Positions 1 through 9,544 of a stretch of DNA of 64,000 nucleotides are shown piece after piece. The notes below the pieces were generated by a model. The model was not told where the DNA came from. It was given only the letters and a program-made list of their open reading frames with translations, and ran no database searches. Position numbers and translations under genes: made by a program. How positions within the stretch are numbered: the stretch's first letter is position 1; each line of letters starts with the position of its first letter. Source of the stretch: Microbulbifer agarilyticus (GTDB lineage: Bacteria; Pseudomonadota; Gammaproteobacteria; Pseudomonadales; Cellvibrionaceae); contig NZ_JAHVKO010000004.1 of the NCBI RefSeq assembly GCF_019800665.1, positions 682,001 through 746,000 of the forward strand, in the 5' to 3' direction.

Positions 1-384
1 CTGATCAACGGTCTGTTCGTGGAGGCGCACATTGCCGGTAAAACCTACGACGACATCACCCTGCTGCCGCGTCAGGCCCTGCACGAGGGCGACCATATTC
101 TGGTGCTGAACGAAGAGAACCAGCTCGGCTTTAAAGATGTGCAGCTGCTGCAGGCTGCCGGCGACCAGGTTTGGCTGCGCGGCGACATCAATGCCGGGGA
201 CAAGGTAGTCATCTCCAGCCTCGGCTACTCCCGTGAGGGCATGGTACTGAGCCCGAACCCACTGAATGAAAAGCCGTCCGGCATTTATCTGGGTGAGCAG
301 TCCGAGAAGCCGTCCGAAGAACAGCAGAGTGAGGGTGCGGAAACTGCCGGCGGCAGCTCTGCATCCGCGCAGGGAGCCTATTAA
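1..384 (+). CDS. RND efflux periplasmic adaptor subunit, C-terminal part (5' end outside window)
   Basis: The reading frame is open from base 1 to the stop at 382-384, so the gene begins upstream of the window. What remains is the membrane-proximal end of a membrane-fusion (HlyD/AcrA-type) protein: strands ending in GDKVVISSLGYSREGM, a typical adaptor C-terminus, followed by a low-complexity Glu/Ser/Gly tail. The stop lies 2 nt before the start of an RND permease, so the two are translationally linked. Adaptors of this family bridge the inner-membrane pump and an outer-membrane channel. The substrate cannot be told from this fragment. Confidence 0.85.
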   Translation: MINGLFVEAHIAGKTYDDITLLPRQALHEGDHILVLNEENQLGFKDVQLLQAAGDQVWLRGDINAGDKVVISSLGYSREGMVLSPNPLNEKPSGIYLGEQSEKPSEEQQSEGAETAGGSSASAQGAY

Positions 385-386
385 TT

Positions 387-3300
387 ATGCAGGGCATTAT
401 TGGATGGTTCGTCCGCAACAGTAAGGCGGCCAACCTGCTGATGGTGATGATCATCATCGGCGGTATCTTTGGTATTTCCCACGTCGGGCGCGAAGTGTTC
501 CCGGCGATTAACCCCGGCGTGGTGCGGATCAATATCAGCTTCCCCGGTGCCGGCCCTGCGGAGGTGGAGCAGCAGGTAACCCAGCGGGTCGAGCAGGCGA
601 TTTCTGAAGTGAAGGGCATCAAGGAGGTGAACTCCTGGTCCTCGCGCAGTAACAGCACCGTGCGCATTCAGGCCATCGACGGCTACGACGAACTGCGCCT
701 GTTGAACGACATCAAGGTGCAGGTGGATTCCATCAACACCTTCCCGGCGGATATCGAGCGCCCGGTGATCTCGCTGGAAGAGTGGGAACAGCAGATGATG
801 ATGATCGCCATCGGCGGTCCCGTCTCTCCGCGCCAGCTCAAGGAAACCGCGCTGGACCTGCGCGACAAGCTGATGCTGATCCCCGGTGTGCGCCGTGTGG
901 ATGTGTGGGGTGATCGCGCGGACGAGGTGTCCATTGAAGTCTCCGAAGTGAATCTGCGCCGCTTCAACCTGTCCTTCGACGATGTCGCTAATGCGGTGCG
1001 CCGCTCCTCTCTGGACCTTTCCGCCGGTCGCGTGCGTTCCGATCGCGGTGATATCCAGGTGCAGACCCGCGGACAGGCCTACACCGCGGAAGATTTTGCG
1101 CGTATTCCGGTGATCAGCCGTGCCGACGGTACCCAGCTGTTGCTGCGTGACGTGGCGACAATCAATGACGGCTTTGAGGAAGAGGGTTCCATCATCCGCT
1201 TCAACGGCAAGCCGGCGATGAACCTGCGGGTCATGCAGGGCGAGCCGCTGGACGTGGTGGCCACCGCCGAAGGCATTCGCGAGTTTATGCAAGAAGCGCG
1301 GAAAACACTGCCGCCGGGCATGGAGTTCGAGACCTGGTTCGATTTTTCTGAATCCTACGAAAGCCGCATGAGCATGCTGTTCTGGAATGCGGTGACCGGT
1401 CTGGCACTGGTATTTGTATTGCTGATGCTGTTCCTGCGCCCGGCGCTGGCGGTGTGGGTAACCGTGGGTATCTTTACCGCATTTATGGGCGCCTTCTGGT
1501 TGCTGCCGGTTACCGGCATCACCCTGAACATGCTGTCGTTGTTCGCCTTCCTGATGATCCTCGGTATCGTGGTGGACGATGCGATTATCGTTGGCGAGGC
1601 GGTGCACGCCGCCCACGACCGCGGCGAGACCGGGTTGAAAGCCGCCGAGGCCGGGGTGAAAACCGTATCCGCGCCGGTGATCTTCGCGGTGGTGTCCACC
1701 ATGGTGTTCTTCGTGCCCATGCTGTTCCTGCCGGGCTACACCTCGCAGATGATGATGGCGCTGCCGGTGGTGGTTTTGCTTTGCCTGGTGTTCTCCCTGG
1801 TGGAATCGCTGCTGATCCTGCCTGCGCACCTGGTGGGCCTGAAACCCGAAAAGAAAGCCTCTTCGAGTGTGGGGCGCAAGCTGCAGGACGTGCGCGGCAA
1901 GTTCGCCGGCGCCATGAAGATTGCGGGCGACAAGTACTATCTGCCGCTGCTGGAAAAATCGCTCAGCAACAGCCGTACCACGGTGATGGTTTTCTTCCTC
2001 GCCCTGATTCTTTCGTTCGCGTTGTTCGGCAAGGGTTATGTGGGCAAGGCGTTCTCGCCGTCGGTACCCTCGGACCTGCTGGAGCTCAGAACCACCATGG
2101 CCCAGGGCGAGTCCTTTGAGGAGGCCAAACGAGTACTGGAGCAGTTCGAGCGTGCCGGTATGCAGCTGGCGAAAGACCCGGAGATGCTGGCGCTGAACGG
2201 CGGCAAGGAATTTGTCGATAACACCATGGTATTCCTGTGGCGCGGCAACGTAACTGTGCTGCTGCAGCTGACCGAAGGTGAGGAGCGTGACGTTACCTCC
2301 GAGCAGTTGGCACTTAAATGGCGCGACTATGTGGGCAAGCTGCCGGCGAGCGTTGAGGAGATGAATATCCAGCACACCATCAACGATGGTGGCAAGGGTA
2401 TGTCCCTTAATCTGAGCACCGCCTCCGGTGATATGGCGGAAATGCGCCGTGCCGCCGATGCAGTGAAAGAAGCACTGAATAACTTTGCCGGCGTTTACGA
2501 TGTGCGCGACAACCTGATCGCCGCGCGTCAGGATATCGAGATCCAGCTGAAACCCCACGCCACCAATATGGGCATCGGCCTCGCCGACGTGGCTAGGCAG
2601 GTGCGTCAGGGTTTCTATGGCGAAGAAGTGCAGCGTATTCCGCGCGGTCGTGAAGACGTGCGGGTGATGGTGCGTTATCCACAGGAAGAGCGTGCCAGTG
2701 AGGAGCAGATTGATCGTATCCGTGTCCGCACCAATGACGGTGAAATCCCGTTCAGTGCGGTGGCCGATGCGGTCTACGTTCCCGGCTACACCACTATTCG
2801 TCGCAGCGATCGCGAGCGCACGGTGCAGATTACTGCGGAGTTGATCCCGGGTACCTCGCCGGCACACGAGATTCTCAAGCAGGTGCGTGAGAAAAATCTG
2901 AAGAAATGGGAAAACGAGTTCCCGGGCTTCAGTCTGAAGACCGCGGGTGAGATGCAGGAAGAGGAAGAGTTCGGCAGTGCCATTCTGGCGTTCTTCGTGC
3001 TGTCTTTGTTTACCATCTACGCGCTGCTGGCGATTGCGTTCCGCTCCTATTCACAGCCGCTGTTGATTCTGACTGCGGTGCCGTTTGGTTTCTTCGGTGC
3101 GGTATTGGGCCACCTGATCATGGGGTACGACATCAGCATCATGTCCATGCTTGGCTTCCTGGCGGCTGCGGGCGTGGTGGTGAACGATAACCTGGTATTG
3201 ATGGATCGCATTAACCAGTTGCGCGCGCAGGGCATGGCGGTGATGGATGCAGTGGTGCAGGCTGGTCGTGATCGCTTCCGTCCGATCATCCTGACTTCCA

Positions 3301-3521
3301 TCACCACGTTTATCGGTCTGGTGCCGATTATGTTCGAGCGTTCGATCCAGGCGCAGTTCCTGATCCCGATGGTGGTCAGTCTGGCGTTTGGCGTACTGTG
3401 TGCGACCTTTGTGACGCTGGTGCTGGTGCCTAACCTGTACAAAGTCATTGAGACGATGCGGGTTAAGGTGAAGGGCGACAAGCCTGCTGAAGAACTGCCG
3501 CTGGATATTGAGCGGGCCTGA
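387..3521 (+). CDS. RND-family efflux transporter permease (AcrB/HAE1-like)
   Basis: A 1044-residue protein of normal RND length. The N-terminus (MQGIIGWFVRNSKAANLL) is the first transmembrane helix; about twelve helices flank two large periplasmic loops (roughly residues 40-335 and 560-865). The helix-4 motif GIVVDDAIIVGEAV carries the paired Asp residues needed for proton relay, and the second half repeats it as AAGVVVNDNLVLMDRI. The gene follows the adaptor by 2 nt. The sequence resembles the marine 'efflux RND permease' group rather than AcrB itself. It is probably a proton-driven exporter of hydrophobic compounds; no outer-membrane channel gene follows, so the pump may use a TolC-like protein encoded elsewhere. 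Confidence 0.93.
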   Translation: MQGIIGWFVRNSKAANLLMVMIIIGGIFGISHVGREVFPAINPGVVRINISFPGAGPAEVEQQVTQRVEQAISEVKGIKEVNSWSSRSNSTVRIQAIDGYDELRLLNDIKVQVDSINTFPADIERPVISLEEWEQQMMMIAIGGPVSPRQLKETALDLRDKLMLIPGVRRVDVWGDRADEVSIEVSEVNLRRFNLSFDDVANAVRRSSLDLSAGRVRSDRGDIQVQTRGQAYTAEDFARIPVISRADGTQLLLRDVATINDGFEEEGSIIRFNGKPAMNLRVMQGEPLDVVATAEGIREFMQEARKTLPPGMEFETWFDFSESYESRMSMLFWNAVTGLALVFVLLMLFLRPALAVWVTVGIFTAFMGAFWLLPVTGITLNMLSLFAFLMILGIVVDDAIIVGEAVHAAHDRGETGLKAAEAGVKTVSAPVIFAVVSTMVFFVPMLFLPGYTSQMMMALPVVVLLCLVFSLVESLLILPAHLVGLKPEKKASSSVGRKLQDVRGKFAGAMKIAGDKYYLPLLEKSLSNSRTTVMVFFLALILSFALFGKGYVGKAFSPSVPSDLLELRTTMAQGESFEEAKRVLEQFERAGMQLAKDPEMLALNGGKEFVDNTMVFLWRGNVTVLLQLTEGEERDVTSEQLALKWRDYVGKLPASVEEMNIQHTINDGGKGMSLNLSTASGDMAEMRRAADAVKEALNNFAGVYDVRDNLIAARQDIEIQLKPHATNMGIGLADVARQVRQGFYGEEVQRIPRGREDVRVMVRYPQEERASEEQIDRIRVRTNDGEIPFSAVADAVYVPGYTTIRRSDRERTVQITAELIPGTSPAHEILKQVREKNLKKWENEFPGFSLKTAGEMQEEEEFGSAILAFFVLSLFTIYALLAIAFRSYSQPLLILTAVPFGFFGAVLGHLIMGYDISIMSMLGFLAAAGVVVNDNLVLMDRINQLRAQGMAVMDAVVQAGRDRFRPIILTSITTFIGLVPIMFERSIQAQFLIPMVVSLAFGVLCATFVTLVLVPNLYKVIETMRVKVKGDKPAEELPLDIERA

Positions 3522-3552
3522 TTCATAGGCATCGGTGTTGTTAGTGCGGGGC

Positions 3553-3620
3553 GGCCGTTTGGTGGCCCTGCACTTCACAACCTGGGCGGCAACTGTTCCG
3601 TGCAGGACCACCAAACGTCC
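3553..3620. repeat. Long hairpin G after the RND permease
   Basis: Arms at 3553-3573 and 3600-3620 pair at 19 of 21 positions around a 26-nt loop. The site lies between the RND permease stop and rsmE. No T-tract follows, so it is not a standard intrinsic terminator. It lacks the conserved core of elements A-E but has a comparable long arm. It could be a decayed relative of that family or an mRNA-end hairpin. Confidence 0.55.
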
Positions 3621-3704
3621 TTCTCCCATATTTCCGTGTAGCTACAACTTCCCTTCTGCCTGTATTACTCTTCACGCAATGTTTTCCTAGATCTGGAAGT
3701 TCCT

Positions 3705-4445
3705 TTGCGTATTCCTCGTATTTTTTCTTCGCAGCCATTGGCTGGCCAAGCAGAGCTTCAACTCGATGAAGCGGCGTCGCGTCATCTGGTTAAGGTGTTG
3801 CGCCTGGGGCCGGGGCGCCCGCTTATTTTGTTTGATGGTCATGGCGGTGAGTACGCGGCGGAGCTGGTTGAGGCGGGCAAAAAGGCGCGGGTGAAAATTG
3901 GCGCCTATAGCGAGGGTAACAGGCAGTCGCCGCTGGCCATCACTTTGGCGATAGGTATTTCCCGCGGTGATCGTTTTGACTGGGTGATCCAGAAGGCCAC
4001 TGAGTTGGGGGTGGCGCAGATTCAGCCGCTGTTTACCGAGCGCTGTGAGGTGAAACTTTCCGGTGATCGCCTGCAGAAAAAGCTGGGCCAGTGGCAGCAG
4101 ATTGCCATCAGTGCTTGTGAGCAATGCGCGCGCAATCTGGTGCCGGAGATTTTACCGCCACTGAAATTGCCGCAGTTGCTCGATCAGGCCAAGGACAGTG
4201 AGGCTCTGAAGCTGGTGTTGCACCATCGCACCGATGCGACCCTGGCGGAGCTGGAACAGCAATCCGGGCGCCCAGATGCCGCGCTATTATTGGTGGGGCC
4301 GGAGGGTGGCTTGTCGGCAGAGGAAATTGCGCTGGCGCTGCAGCAGGACTTTCACCCGCTGCGGTTGGGGCCGCGGGTTTTGCGCACCGAGACGGCGCCG
4401 GTCGCGGCACTATCGGTGCTGCAATATCAATGGGGCGATATCTAA
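3705..4445 (+). CDS. rsmE: 16S rRNA (uracil(1498)-N(3))-methyltransferase RsmE
   Basis: A 246-residue SPOUT methyltransferase, close to the usual 243. The start is TTG at 3705 and gives the typical opening MRIPRIF. Visible family marks are the N-terminal PUA-like part (ASRHLVKVLRL), SRGDRFDWVIQKATELGV, the TERCEVK segment, and the knot region LLVGPEGGLSAEEI with RLGPRVLRTETAPVAAL at the C-terminus. It methylates U1498 of 16S rRNA using SAM. The gene sits 13 nt before a small membrane-protein gene. No clear Shine-Dalgarno precedes the TTG; no in-frame ATG fits better. Confidence 0.93.
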   Translation: MRIPRIFSSQPLAGQAELQLDEAASRHLVKVLRLGPGRPLILFDGHGGEYAAELVEAGKKARVKIGAYSEGNRQSPLAITLAIGISRGDRFDWVIQKATELGVAQIQPLFTERCEVKLSGDRLQKKLGQWQQIAISACEQCARNLVPEILPPLKLPQLLDQAKDSEALKLVLHHRTDATLAELEQQSGRPDAALLLVGPEGGLSAEEIALALQQDFHPLRLGPRVLRTETAPVAALSVLQYQWGDI

Positions 4446-4458
4446 CAGGGAATACACT

Positions 4459-4821
4459 ATGAAAGCTCTCGTTTGGTTGATTGGCGTTGCCATTACCGCC
4501 ATGTCGATTCTGATTATCCTCAAGCCGCAGATCGCGCGCGACCTTGGCGATCGCATGAACCCGCAGATGTTTTACTTTGGTGCCTGGGTGCGGATTGTTA
4601 TTGGCATTATCTTCCTGTTGATTTCCGATACCCGCAGTTGGGATACATTGTTCAATGTGCTGGGTATCTTGCTGGTGGTGATCGGCGCCTACGCGTTGCA
4701 GGCTGGTTATGAGCGCACCCGTGAGTTTGTGCTGAATATTGCCCACGGCAATGAGAATATCGTTCGGGTCGCGGGTGCTGCGGGTGTATTGATCGGCATC
4801 CTGTTAATCTCCGCAACCTGA
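4459..4821 (+). CDS. Small inner-membrane protein of unknown function
   Basis: A 120-residue protein starting at ATG 4459, with AGGGA eight bases upstream and 13 nt after rsmE, so probably cotranscribed. Hydropathy by eye shows an N-terminal helix (LVWLIGVAITAMSILIIL), a second around WVRIVIGIIFLLI, a third around LFNVLGILLVVIGAYAL, and a last short one at AGAAGVLIGILLI. The loops are short and no catalytic motif is visible. I do not recognise a named family. The reading frame is unbroken and RBS spacing is good, so it is a real gene. Confidence 0.75.
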   Translation: MKALVWLIGVAITAMSILIILKPQIARDLGDRMNPQMFYFGAWVRIVIGIIFLLISDTRSWDTLFNVLGILLVVIGAYALQAGYERTREFVLNIAHGNENIVRVAGAAGVLIGILLISAT

Positions 4822-4843
4822 TAGAAGTAATACTGGAAGTAAC

Positions 4844-5503
4844 ATGGATAGCTTTGCCACCCAAACCCGTTTGGTTATTTTCGATTGCGATGGCGTGCTG
4901 GTGGACAGCGAATCGATCGTTTGTCGCGTGGTTGCGGAGGAAATGACGAAACTCGGTATGCCGGCAACCGCCGAGCAGTTGGATGAAGAGTTCAGCGGCC
5001 GTTCGACCCAGGACTGTCTTTTGGATATCGAAACCCGTTACGGTGGCCCGCTGCCGCAGTCTTACTTCAATGCAACGGAGAGCCGTATTCGCGCCGCGTT
5101 TCACTCAGAGCTGGAGGCGGTAACCGGGATTCACGAGGTGCTGGAACGATTGCAGACAACTGATCTGCAAACCTGTGTGGCCTCATCCGGTCCGCATGCG
5201 AAAATGCAGATCACGCTAAATAAGACCGGTCTGTGGGATTACTTTGCCGGGCGCATCTACAGCGCCGACGATGTTGGCCGCGGTAAGCCCTGGCCGGATC
5301 TGTTTCTGCACAGTGCGGCGCAGTTTAATGTCGCACCGGAACACTGTCTCGTGGTTGAGGATTCCATTGCCGGGGTGCAGGCTGCGGTATCGGCAGGTAT
5401 GCCAGTGATTGGATATAGTCAACATGCTACACGCACGCGCCAACTGGAAGCGGAGGGTGCGCGGGTGATCAACGATATGCAGCTGCTGCTAGATTATTTT
5501 TGA
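4844..5503 (+). CDS. HAD-IA family phosphatase (YieH/phosphoglycolate phosphatase-like)
   Basis: A 219-residue haloacid-dehalogenase hydrolase. Motif I is FDCDGVLVDSE, with nucleophile and acid/base Asp at residues 14 and 16. Motif II is the Ser of CVASSGP, motif III the Lys in GRGKPWPDLF, and motif IV the acidic VVEDSIAGVQAA. A helical cap (about residues 25-95) lies between motifs I and II, which places it in subfamily IA. The sequence is closest in style to YieH (6-phosphogluconate phosphatase) and beta-phosphoglucomutase-like enzymes; the substrate cannot be fixed. It follows the small membrane protein by 22 nt and converges on the next gene. Confidence 0.85.
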   Translation: MDSFATQTRLVIFDCDGVLVDSESIVCRVVAEEMTKLGMPATAEQLDEEFSGRSTQDCLLDIETRYGGPLPQSYFNATESRIRAAFHSELEAVTGIHEVLERLQTTDLQTCVASSGPHAKMQITLNKTGLWDYFAGRIYSADDVGRGKPWPDLFLHSAAQFNVAPEHCLVVEDSIAGVQAAVSAGMPVIGYSQHATRTRQLEAEGARVINDMQLLLDYF

Positions 5504-5516
5504 GCGTATTGTGGCG

Positions 5517-6269
5517 CTACTCCTTCAATTGAACCTGCACCGAAGCGCTGCGCCGAGTGTCTTTCTCATCGACAAATGTCCGCGTGTAGCGCACCTCACT
5601 TATTCCCTGCGCCAGCAATGACCGCACCAAGCCCGGCGGTAATTCAACGGTTTCCCGTAATGGCTTGCCGGCCTGTGCGGTTACCGCTTCCGAAACCTCG
5701 TAAATTACCGTATCGCCCACCAAAAACTGTCCGCTGGTGGATGTTGCGCTGATGTCGCCAAGGTCACTATCCAGGTTCCACGCCATCATCATTTGACGGG
5801 ATTTGCCGCTGACGGTTTGGGAGGGTGGTGATGCCTCTACCTGTGCCAGGCGACCGCTGGAATCCAGATCAAACAAGATGTGGTTGGAAAGGCTGCCAGC
5901 GGGGCCGGCAAACACACGGCGGTAGCCAACTCTTCTCACCCCTTTCTGGTGCCAGCTGCGCGCCTGCACCGGAGAAATCTGTACGATTTCAGTGAGCTGA
6001 CCGCTGTCGCCACTGAATTCGAGAATTTGGTCTACTACCGCGAGCTCTTCGTTGTTATCCAGATTGACAAATACCCCGCGCGGCGAGGCGGCACCGCCCT
6101 TACTGGCAATGCGCCAGGTTACTTTCTCCTGATACCCTTCACTGGCATTCAGCCAGGCATCTCCCGGATCGACAGTGACGATTTGCTGTGCGGTGACCTT
6201 GGCGTTAAATACCAGTGCCCAGGCAATAGCGGCAATGCCGAGAATAGTAAGCAGGAGCTGTTTGTTCAT
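5517..6269 (-). CDS. Exported/membrane-anchored protein with tandem duplicated domain, function unknown
   Basis: A 250-residue protein. The start at 6269 (MNKQLLLTI) has GGGAG six bases upstream; an ATG two codons earlier sits directly on that GGGAG and is less likely. The N-terminus is one hydrophobic segment (signal peptide or anchor). The rest has two similar halves: a segment ending GVRRVGYRRVF near residue 120 recurs as GISEVRYTRTF near residue 230, each after a 'Q(I/E)xP' strand and a short helix. No Cys, metal-binding or catalytic motif is evident. The two halves look like beta-rich periplasmic repeats. No known family is recognised. Confidence 0.7.
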   Translation of the reverse strand: MNKQLLLTILGIAAIAWALVFNAKVTAQQIVTVDPGDAWLNASEGYQEKVTWRIASKGGAASPRGVFVNLDNNEELAVVDQILEFSGDSGQLTEIVQISPVQARSWHQKGVRRVGYRRVFAGPAGSLSNHILFDLDSSGRLAQVEASPPSQTVSGKSRQMMMAWNLDSDLGDISATSTSGQFLVGDTVIYEVSEAVTAQAGKPLRETVELPPGLVRSLLAQGISEVRYTRTFVDEKDTRRSASVQVQLKE

Positions 6270-6534
6270 AGCCATCTCCCAGAGGGCTTGGGGCATTTTG
6301 TGAAGGTTAGAGTCCCTCCGGTCTTATCAGAAATTCGCTTGTGCATCGCGCAATCCAAAGGGCATATGTCGCAAAGGTTATATGGTGAGAGGAGATGTTG
6401 GCTGGGGGCGTTCTCTAGTAGCGCCTAGGTTAGCGTCGCCTAGGGAATACTTTTCTCCGACCCTAGAATCGTTAGAACGCTAGGTGCCTGCATTCGTTGC
6501 GGGCGCCCATCGATCCTGGTTAAGGAGCTGGCCC

Positions 6535-7188
6535 ATGCCCAACGCATGTTCAACGTCTTCATCGCGTAGCCATCGTAGTTATACCCATGCAATGCCGCCT
6601 CTCGTGTTCGCGATTCTACTTGCGGCGGGTTGTACCGATCCCACCAAGAAATACACCCTTGATCCACGGGATCTCGTGAGCAATGGCTTGAGTGAGCAAA
6701 CCGCCCGCGCAGCCGCGCCATTTGGCGATGATATGGTGCGCTACTTGATGGGGCAGGCGCGAGAGCACGGGGATACCTTTGTGCTGACTGTGGATTTCAT
6801 TCCCGGTGGCTTTGCACCGAAGATGGATACGCTGGGGGACGTCGAGGCCCTACTCGTCATCATGCGCGATTTTCCCGCGCTCAAAATTGTGGTGGAGGGG
6901 CATACGGACAATGCCGGTGATCCCGACAAAAACCGCAAGCTTTCGCAGTGGCGTGCAGACTGGGTGCGTCAGTTTTTGCTGGAACGAGGGATTGATTCCG
7001 GCCGAGTGGAAGCCGCAGGTCTCGGTGATTCCGATCCTATCGCGGATAATGCTACCCAGCGCGGGCGTGAGAAAAATCGACGGCTGGTGGTGCGGGTGAT
7101 CGACTTCGACGGCAAGCCACTCAATGTGCGCCTGGGGTCGCCGAAGCAAGCTGGCCGAGACGGGGGAAGTGGAGCTCCAGCGAATTGA
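6535..7188 (+). CDS. OmpA-family peptidoglycan-binding lipoprotein
   Basis: A 217-residue protein. The start at ATG 6535 is chosen because AAGGAG lies seven bases upstream. The N-terminus has basic residues, then PPLVFAILLAAGC, a plausible though not ideal lipobox (Ala instead of Leu at -3). The C-terminal OmpA domain is clear: VVEGHTDNAGD, then the long helix, GLGDSDPIADNAT and the closing REKNRRLVVRV; the Asp and Arg of these motifs contact diaminopimelate. It is probably an outer-membrane lipoprotein tethering the cell wall. It converges with metF. The short C-terminal Gly/Ala tail is unstructured. Confidence 0.82.
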   Translation: MPNACSTSSSRSHRSYTHAMPPLVFAILLAAGCTDPTKKYTLDPRDLVSNGLSEQTARAAAPFGDDMVRYLMGQAREHGDTFVLTVDFIPGGFAPKMDTLGDVEALLVIMRDFPALKIVVEGHTDNAGDPDKNRKLSQWRADWVRQFLLERGIDSGRVEAAGLGDSDPIADNATQRGREKNRRLVVRVIDFDGKPLNVRLGSPKQAGRDGGSGAPAN

Positions 7189-7229
7189 GAGTTGGCAGCG
7201 CCGCTAACGGCGCCGCCGGCGAAATGCAA

Positions 7230-8069
7230 TCAGGCTTCTTGCTGCAGTTGCAGTGCGTCCAGAATACTGGCCGTCGGTCCCACCTGGTTCATGGTGTAGA
7301 AATGCAGCCCCGGTGCGCCGCCCTCAAGCAGGGTTTCACACAGGTCGGTAACGATTTCCAGGCCCAGCTTTTTCACATCTTCCGGGTTGCTGAAGCTTTC
7401 CATGCGGTACTTCAGCCAGCGCGGGATTTCTGCGCCGCAGTTGCGGGAGAAGCGCGCCAAGTTGGTGAAGTTGGTGATCGGCATGATGCCCGGGTAAATC
7501 GGCGCATCGATACCGGCCTTGGCGCACTGGTCCAGGAAGTAGAAGTACGCATCCGGGTTAAAGAAGTACTGAGTCAGGGCGCTATCTGCACCTGCGTCAA
7601 ACTTGCCTTTCAGGTAGCGAATATCGTCGTCGTAGCTTTCTGCTTCCGGGTGAATTTCCGGGTAGGCGGCAACTTCCAGATGAAAGTGGTCACCGGTATG
7701 ACGGCGGATAAAAGCCACCAGTTCGTTGGCATACACCAGCTGGGCAACGGCACCCATACCGGAAGGCATGTCACCGCGCAGGGCCACGATGCGGTCGACG
7801 CCGGCTTCCTTGTAGCGGTTAAGCAGGCCCAGCACGATCTCTTCGTTGTCGCCGCCAAATGACAGGTGCGGCGCAATGGAAACCCCCTTTTCCCGCAGGC
7901 CGCACACAATATTGGCGGTGGTATCGCGGGTGGTGCCGCCGGCACCGTAGGTAACGGAGAAAAACTCCGGGTTAAATGCTTGCAGCTGCTCGCGGGTGCT
8001 CTTCAGTTTCTCCCGGCCCTCTTCGGTCTTGGGCGGGAAAAACTCAAAACTAATACGTAAATCACTCAT
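7230..8069 (-). CDS. metF: Methylenetetrahydrofolate reductase
   Basis: A 279-residue FAD-dependent reductase making 5-methyl-THF, the methyl donor for methionine synthase. The N-terminus ISFEFFPPKTEEG is the family signature, with the catalytic Glu; LRGD, YPEIHPEA and the GIMPITNF strand form the rest of the TIM barrel. Length is near that of E. coli MetF (296). It is the last gene of the minus-strand series sahR, metK, ahcY, metF, and the 63-nt gap from ahcY contains a strong hairpin. Its company fits regulation by SahR as part of the SAM/methionine cycle. Confidence 0.95.
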   Translation of the reverse strand: MSDLRISFEFFPPKTEEGREKLKSTREQLQAFNPEFFSVTYGAGGTTRDTTANIVCGLREKGVSIAPHLSFGGDNEEIVLGLLNRYKEAGVDRIVALRGDMPSGMGAVAQLVYANELVAFIRRHTGDHFHLEVAAYPEIHPEAESYDDDIRYLKGKFDAGADSALTQYFFNPDAYFYFLDQCAKAGIDAPIYPGIMPITNFTNLARFSRNCGAEIPRWLKYRMESFSNPEDVKKLGLEIVTDLCETLLEGGAPGLHFYTMNQVGPTASILDALQLQQEA

Positions 8070-8092
8070 TGTTCTTTTCCGTTCCCTCGGAT

Positions 8093-8121
8093 ACCGGTCG
8101 CGATGGTGATGCGCGACCGGT
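8093..8121 (-). other. GC-rich intercistronic hairpin between ahcY and metF
   Basis: ACCGGTCGCG and its exact complement (10 bp) flank a 9-nt loop. On the transcribed strand no T-tract follows, so it is not an ordinary terminator. It lies about 24 nt before the metF start and could mark an mRNA processing or stabilising site. It does not match any riboswitch I can recognise. Confidence 0.55.
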
Positions 8122-8132
8122 CCTGAGGCATC

Positions 8133-9518
8133 TTAATACTTGTAGCTTTCTGGCTTGTACGGGCCGTCAACCGATACGCCGATATATTTGGCCTGGTCTT
8201 CGGTCATACGGGTAATTACGCCGCCAAAGCCCTCGACCATGTACTTGGCCACTTCTTCGTCCAGGTGCTTCGGCAGTACTTTTACGTACAGCGCAGATAC
8301 TTTCTGGTCTGCGGGCAGGTCGGCAAACTTTTCCTTGTACAGGTGGATCTGAGCCAGTACCTGGTTGGCAAAGGAGCCGTCCATGATGCGGCTGGGGTGG
8401 CCGGTGGCGTTGCCCAGGTTTACCAGGCGGCCTTCGGACAACAGCAGTAGGTGATCGTTGCTCGTTGCGTCGCGCACAATCTTGTGCACCTGCGGTTTCA
8501 CTTCCTGCCACTCCCAGTTTTCGCGCATAAACGCGGTGTCGATTTCGTTATCGAAGTGGCCGATGTTGCACACCACTGCACCGGACTTCAGCGCCGCCAG
8601 CATGTGTGCGTCACACACATTCACGTTGCCGGTAGTCGTCACGATCAGGTCGGTGTTGGCGAGCAGGGTGCGGTCGATGCAATCTGCGGTGCCATTGTTT
8701 TCGCCGTTGATGTACGGGGAGACCAGTTCGAAACCGTCCATACAGGCCTGCATGGCGCAGATGGGGTCAACCTCGGTCACTTTTACGATCATGCCTTCCT
8801 GGCGCAGGGAGGCCGCAGAGCCTTTGCCCACATCACCGTAACCGATAACCAGCGCCTTCTTGCCGGACAGCAGGTGGTCGGTGCCGCGCTTGATGGCATC
8901 GTTCAGGCTGTGGCGACAACCGTACTTGTTGTCGTTTTTGCTCTTGGTTACTGCGTCGTTTACGTTGATCGCCGGAACCTTGAGGGTGCCTGCCTTCAGC
9001 ATGTCCTGCAGACGGTGTACGCCGGTGGTGGTTTCTTCACTGATACCGTGACAGTTGTCCAGCAGCTCCGGGTACTTGCGGTGCAGCAGTTCGGTGAGGT
9101 CACCGCCGTCATCGAGAATCATGTTTGGCTGCCAGCCAGCGGCGTCTGCGCCGATAGTGCGCTCCAGGCACCACTCGTATTCCTCTTCGGTTTCACCTTT
9201 CCAGGCAAATACCGGGATTCCGCGCGCGGCGATGGCCGCTGCGGCGTGGTCCTGGGTGGAGAAAATATTGCACGAAGACCAGCGCACCTCTGCGCCCAGC
9301 GCCACCAGGGTTTCAATCAGCACCGCGGTCTGGATGGTCATGTGGATGCAGCCCATGATGCGGGCGCCTGCCAGCGGCTGCTCCGCGCGGTACTTTTCAC
9401 GCAGGGTGATCAGTGCCGGCATTTCACCTTCGGCAATTTCAATTTCCTTGCGGCCCCAGTCGGCCAGGTTGATGTCTGCAACCTTGAAGTCTTTGAATTC
9501 GGTGCTCATTTGGTTCAC
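8133..9518 (-). CDS. ahcY: Adenosylhomocysteinase (S-adenosylhomocysteine hydrolase)
   Basis: A 461-residue NAD-dependent enzyme that splits SAH into adenosine and homocysteine, relieving product inhibition of methyltransferases. Visible marks are the N-terminal substrate domain ([16 protein letters not shown]), the [17 protein letters not shown] segment, the NAD-binding [10 protein letters not shown], and the C-terminal Lys/Tyr pair (YKPESYKY). The start is GTG 9518, which has AAGGA eight bases upstream; an ATG three codons later is too far from that site. It lies downstream of metK across a 64-nt gap carrying a hairpin. Confidence 0.96.
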   Translation of the reverse strand: MNQMSTEFKDFKVADINLADWGRKEIEIAEGEMPALITLREKYRAEQPLAGARIMGCIHMTIQTAVLIETLVALGAEVRWSSCNIFSTQDHAAAAIAARGIPVFAWKGETEEEYEWCLERTIGADAAGWQPNMILDDGGDLTELLHRKYPELLDNCHGISEETTTGVHRLQDMLKAGTLKVPAINVNDAVTKSKNDNKYGCRHSLNDAIKRGTDHLLSGKKALVIGYGDVGKGSAASLRQEGMIVKVTEVDPICAMQACMDGFELVSPYINGENNGTADCIDRTLLANTDLIVTTTGNVNVCDAHMLAALKSGAVVCNIGHFDNEIDTAFMRENWEWQEVKPQVHKIVRDATSNDHLLLLSEGRLVNLGNATGHPSRIMDGSFANQVLAQIHLYKEKFADLPADQKVSALYVKVLPKHLDEEVAKYMVEGFGGVITRMTEDQAKYIGVSVDGPYKPESYKY

Positions 9519-9544
9519 TAGTTAGATCCTTGAGAATTTTCTTG

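Noticed and set aside
381-2867. Long open frame antisense to the RND permease (about 830 codons)
   Set aside because: It has very high His/Gln/Arg content, lies wholly opposite a clear RND gene and has no family signature; it is a composition shadow.
7198-7213. Small GC hairpin between the OmpA-like gene and metF as terminator
   Set aside because: It has a 6-bp stem and no T-tract in either direction.
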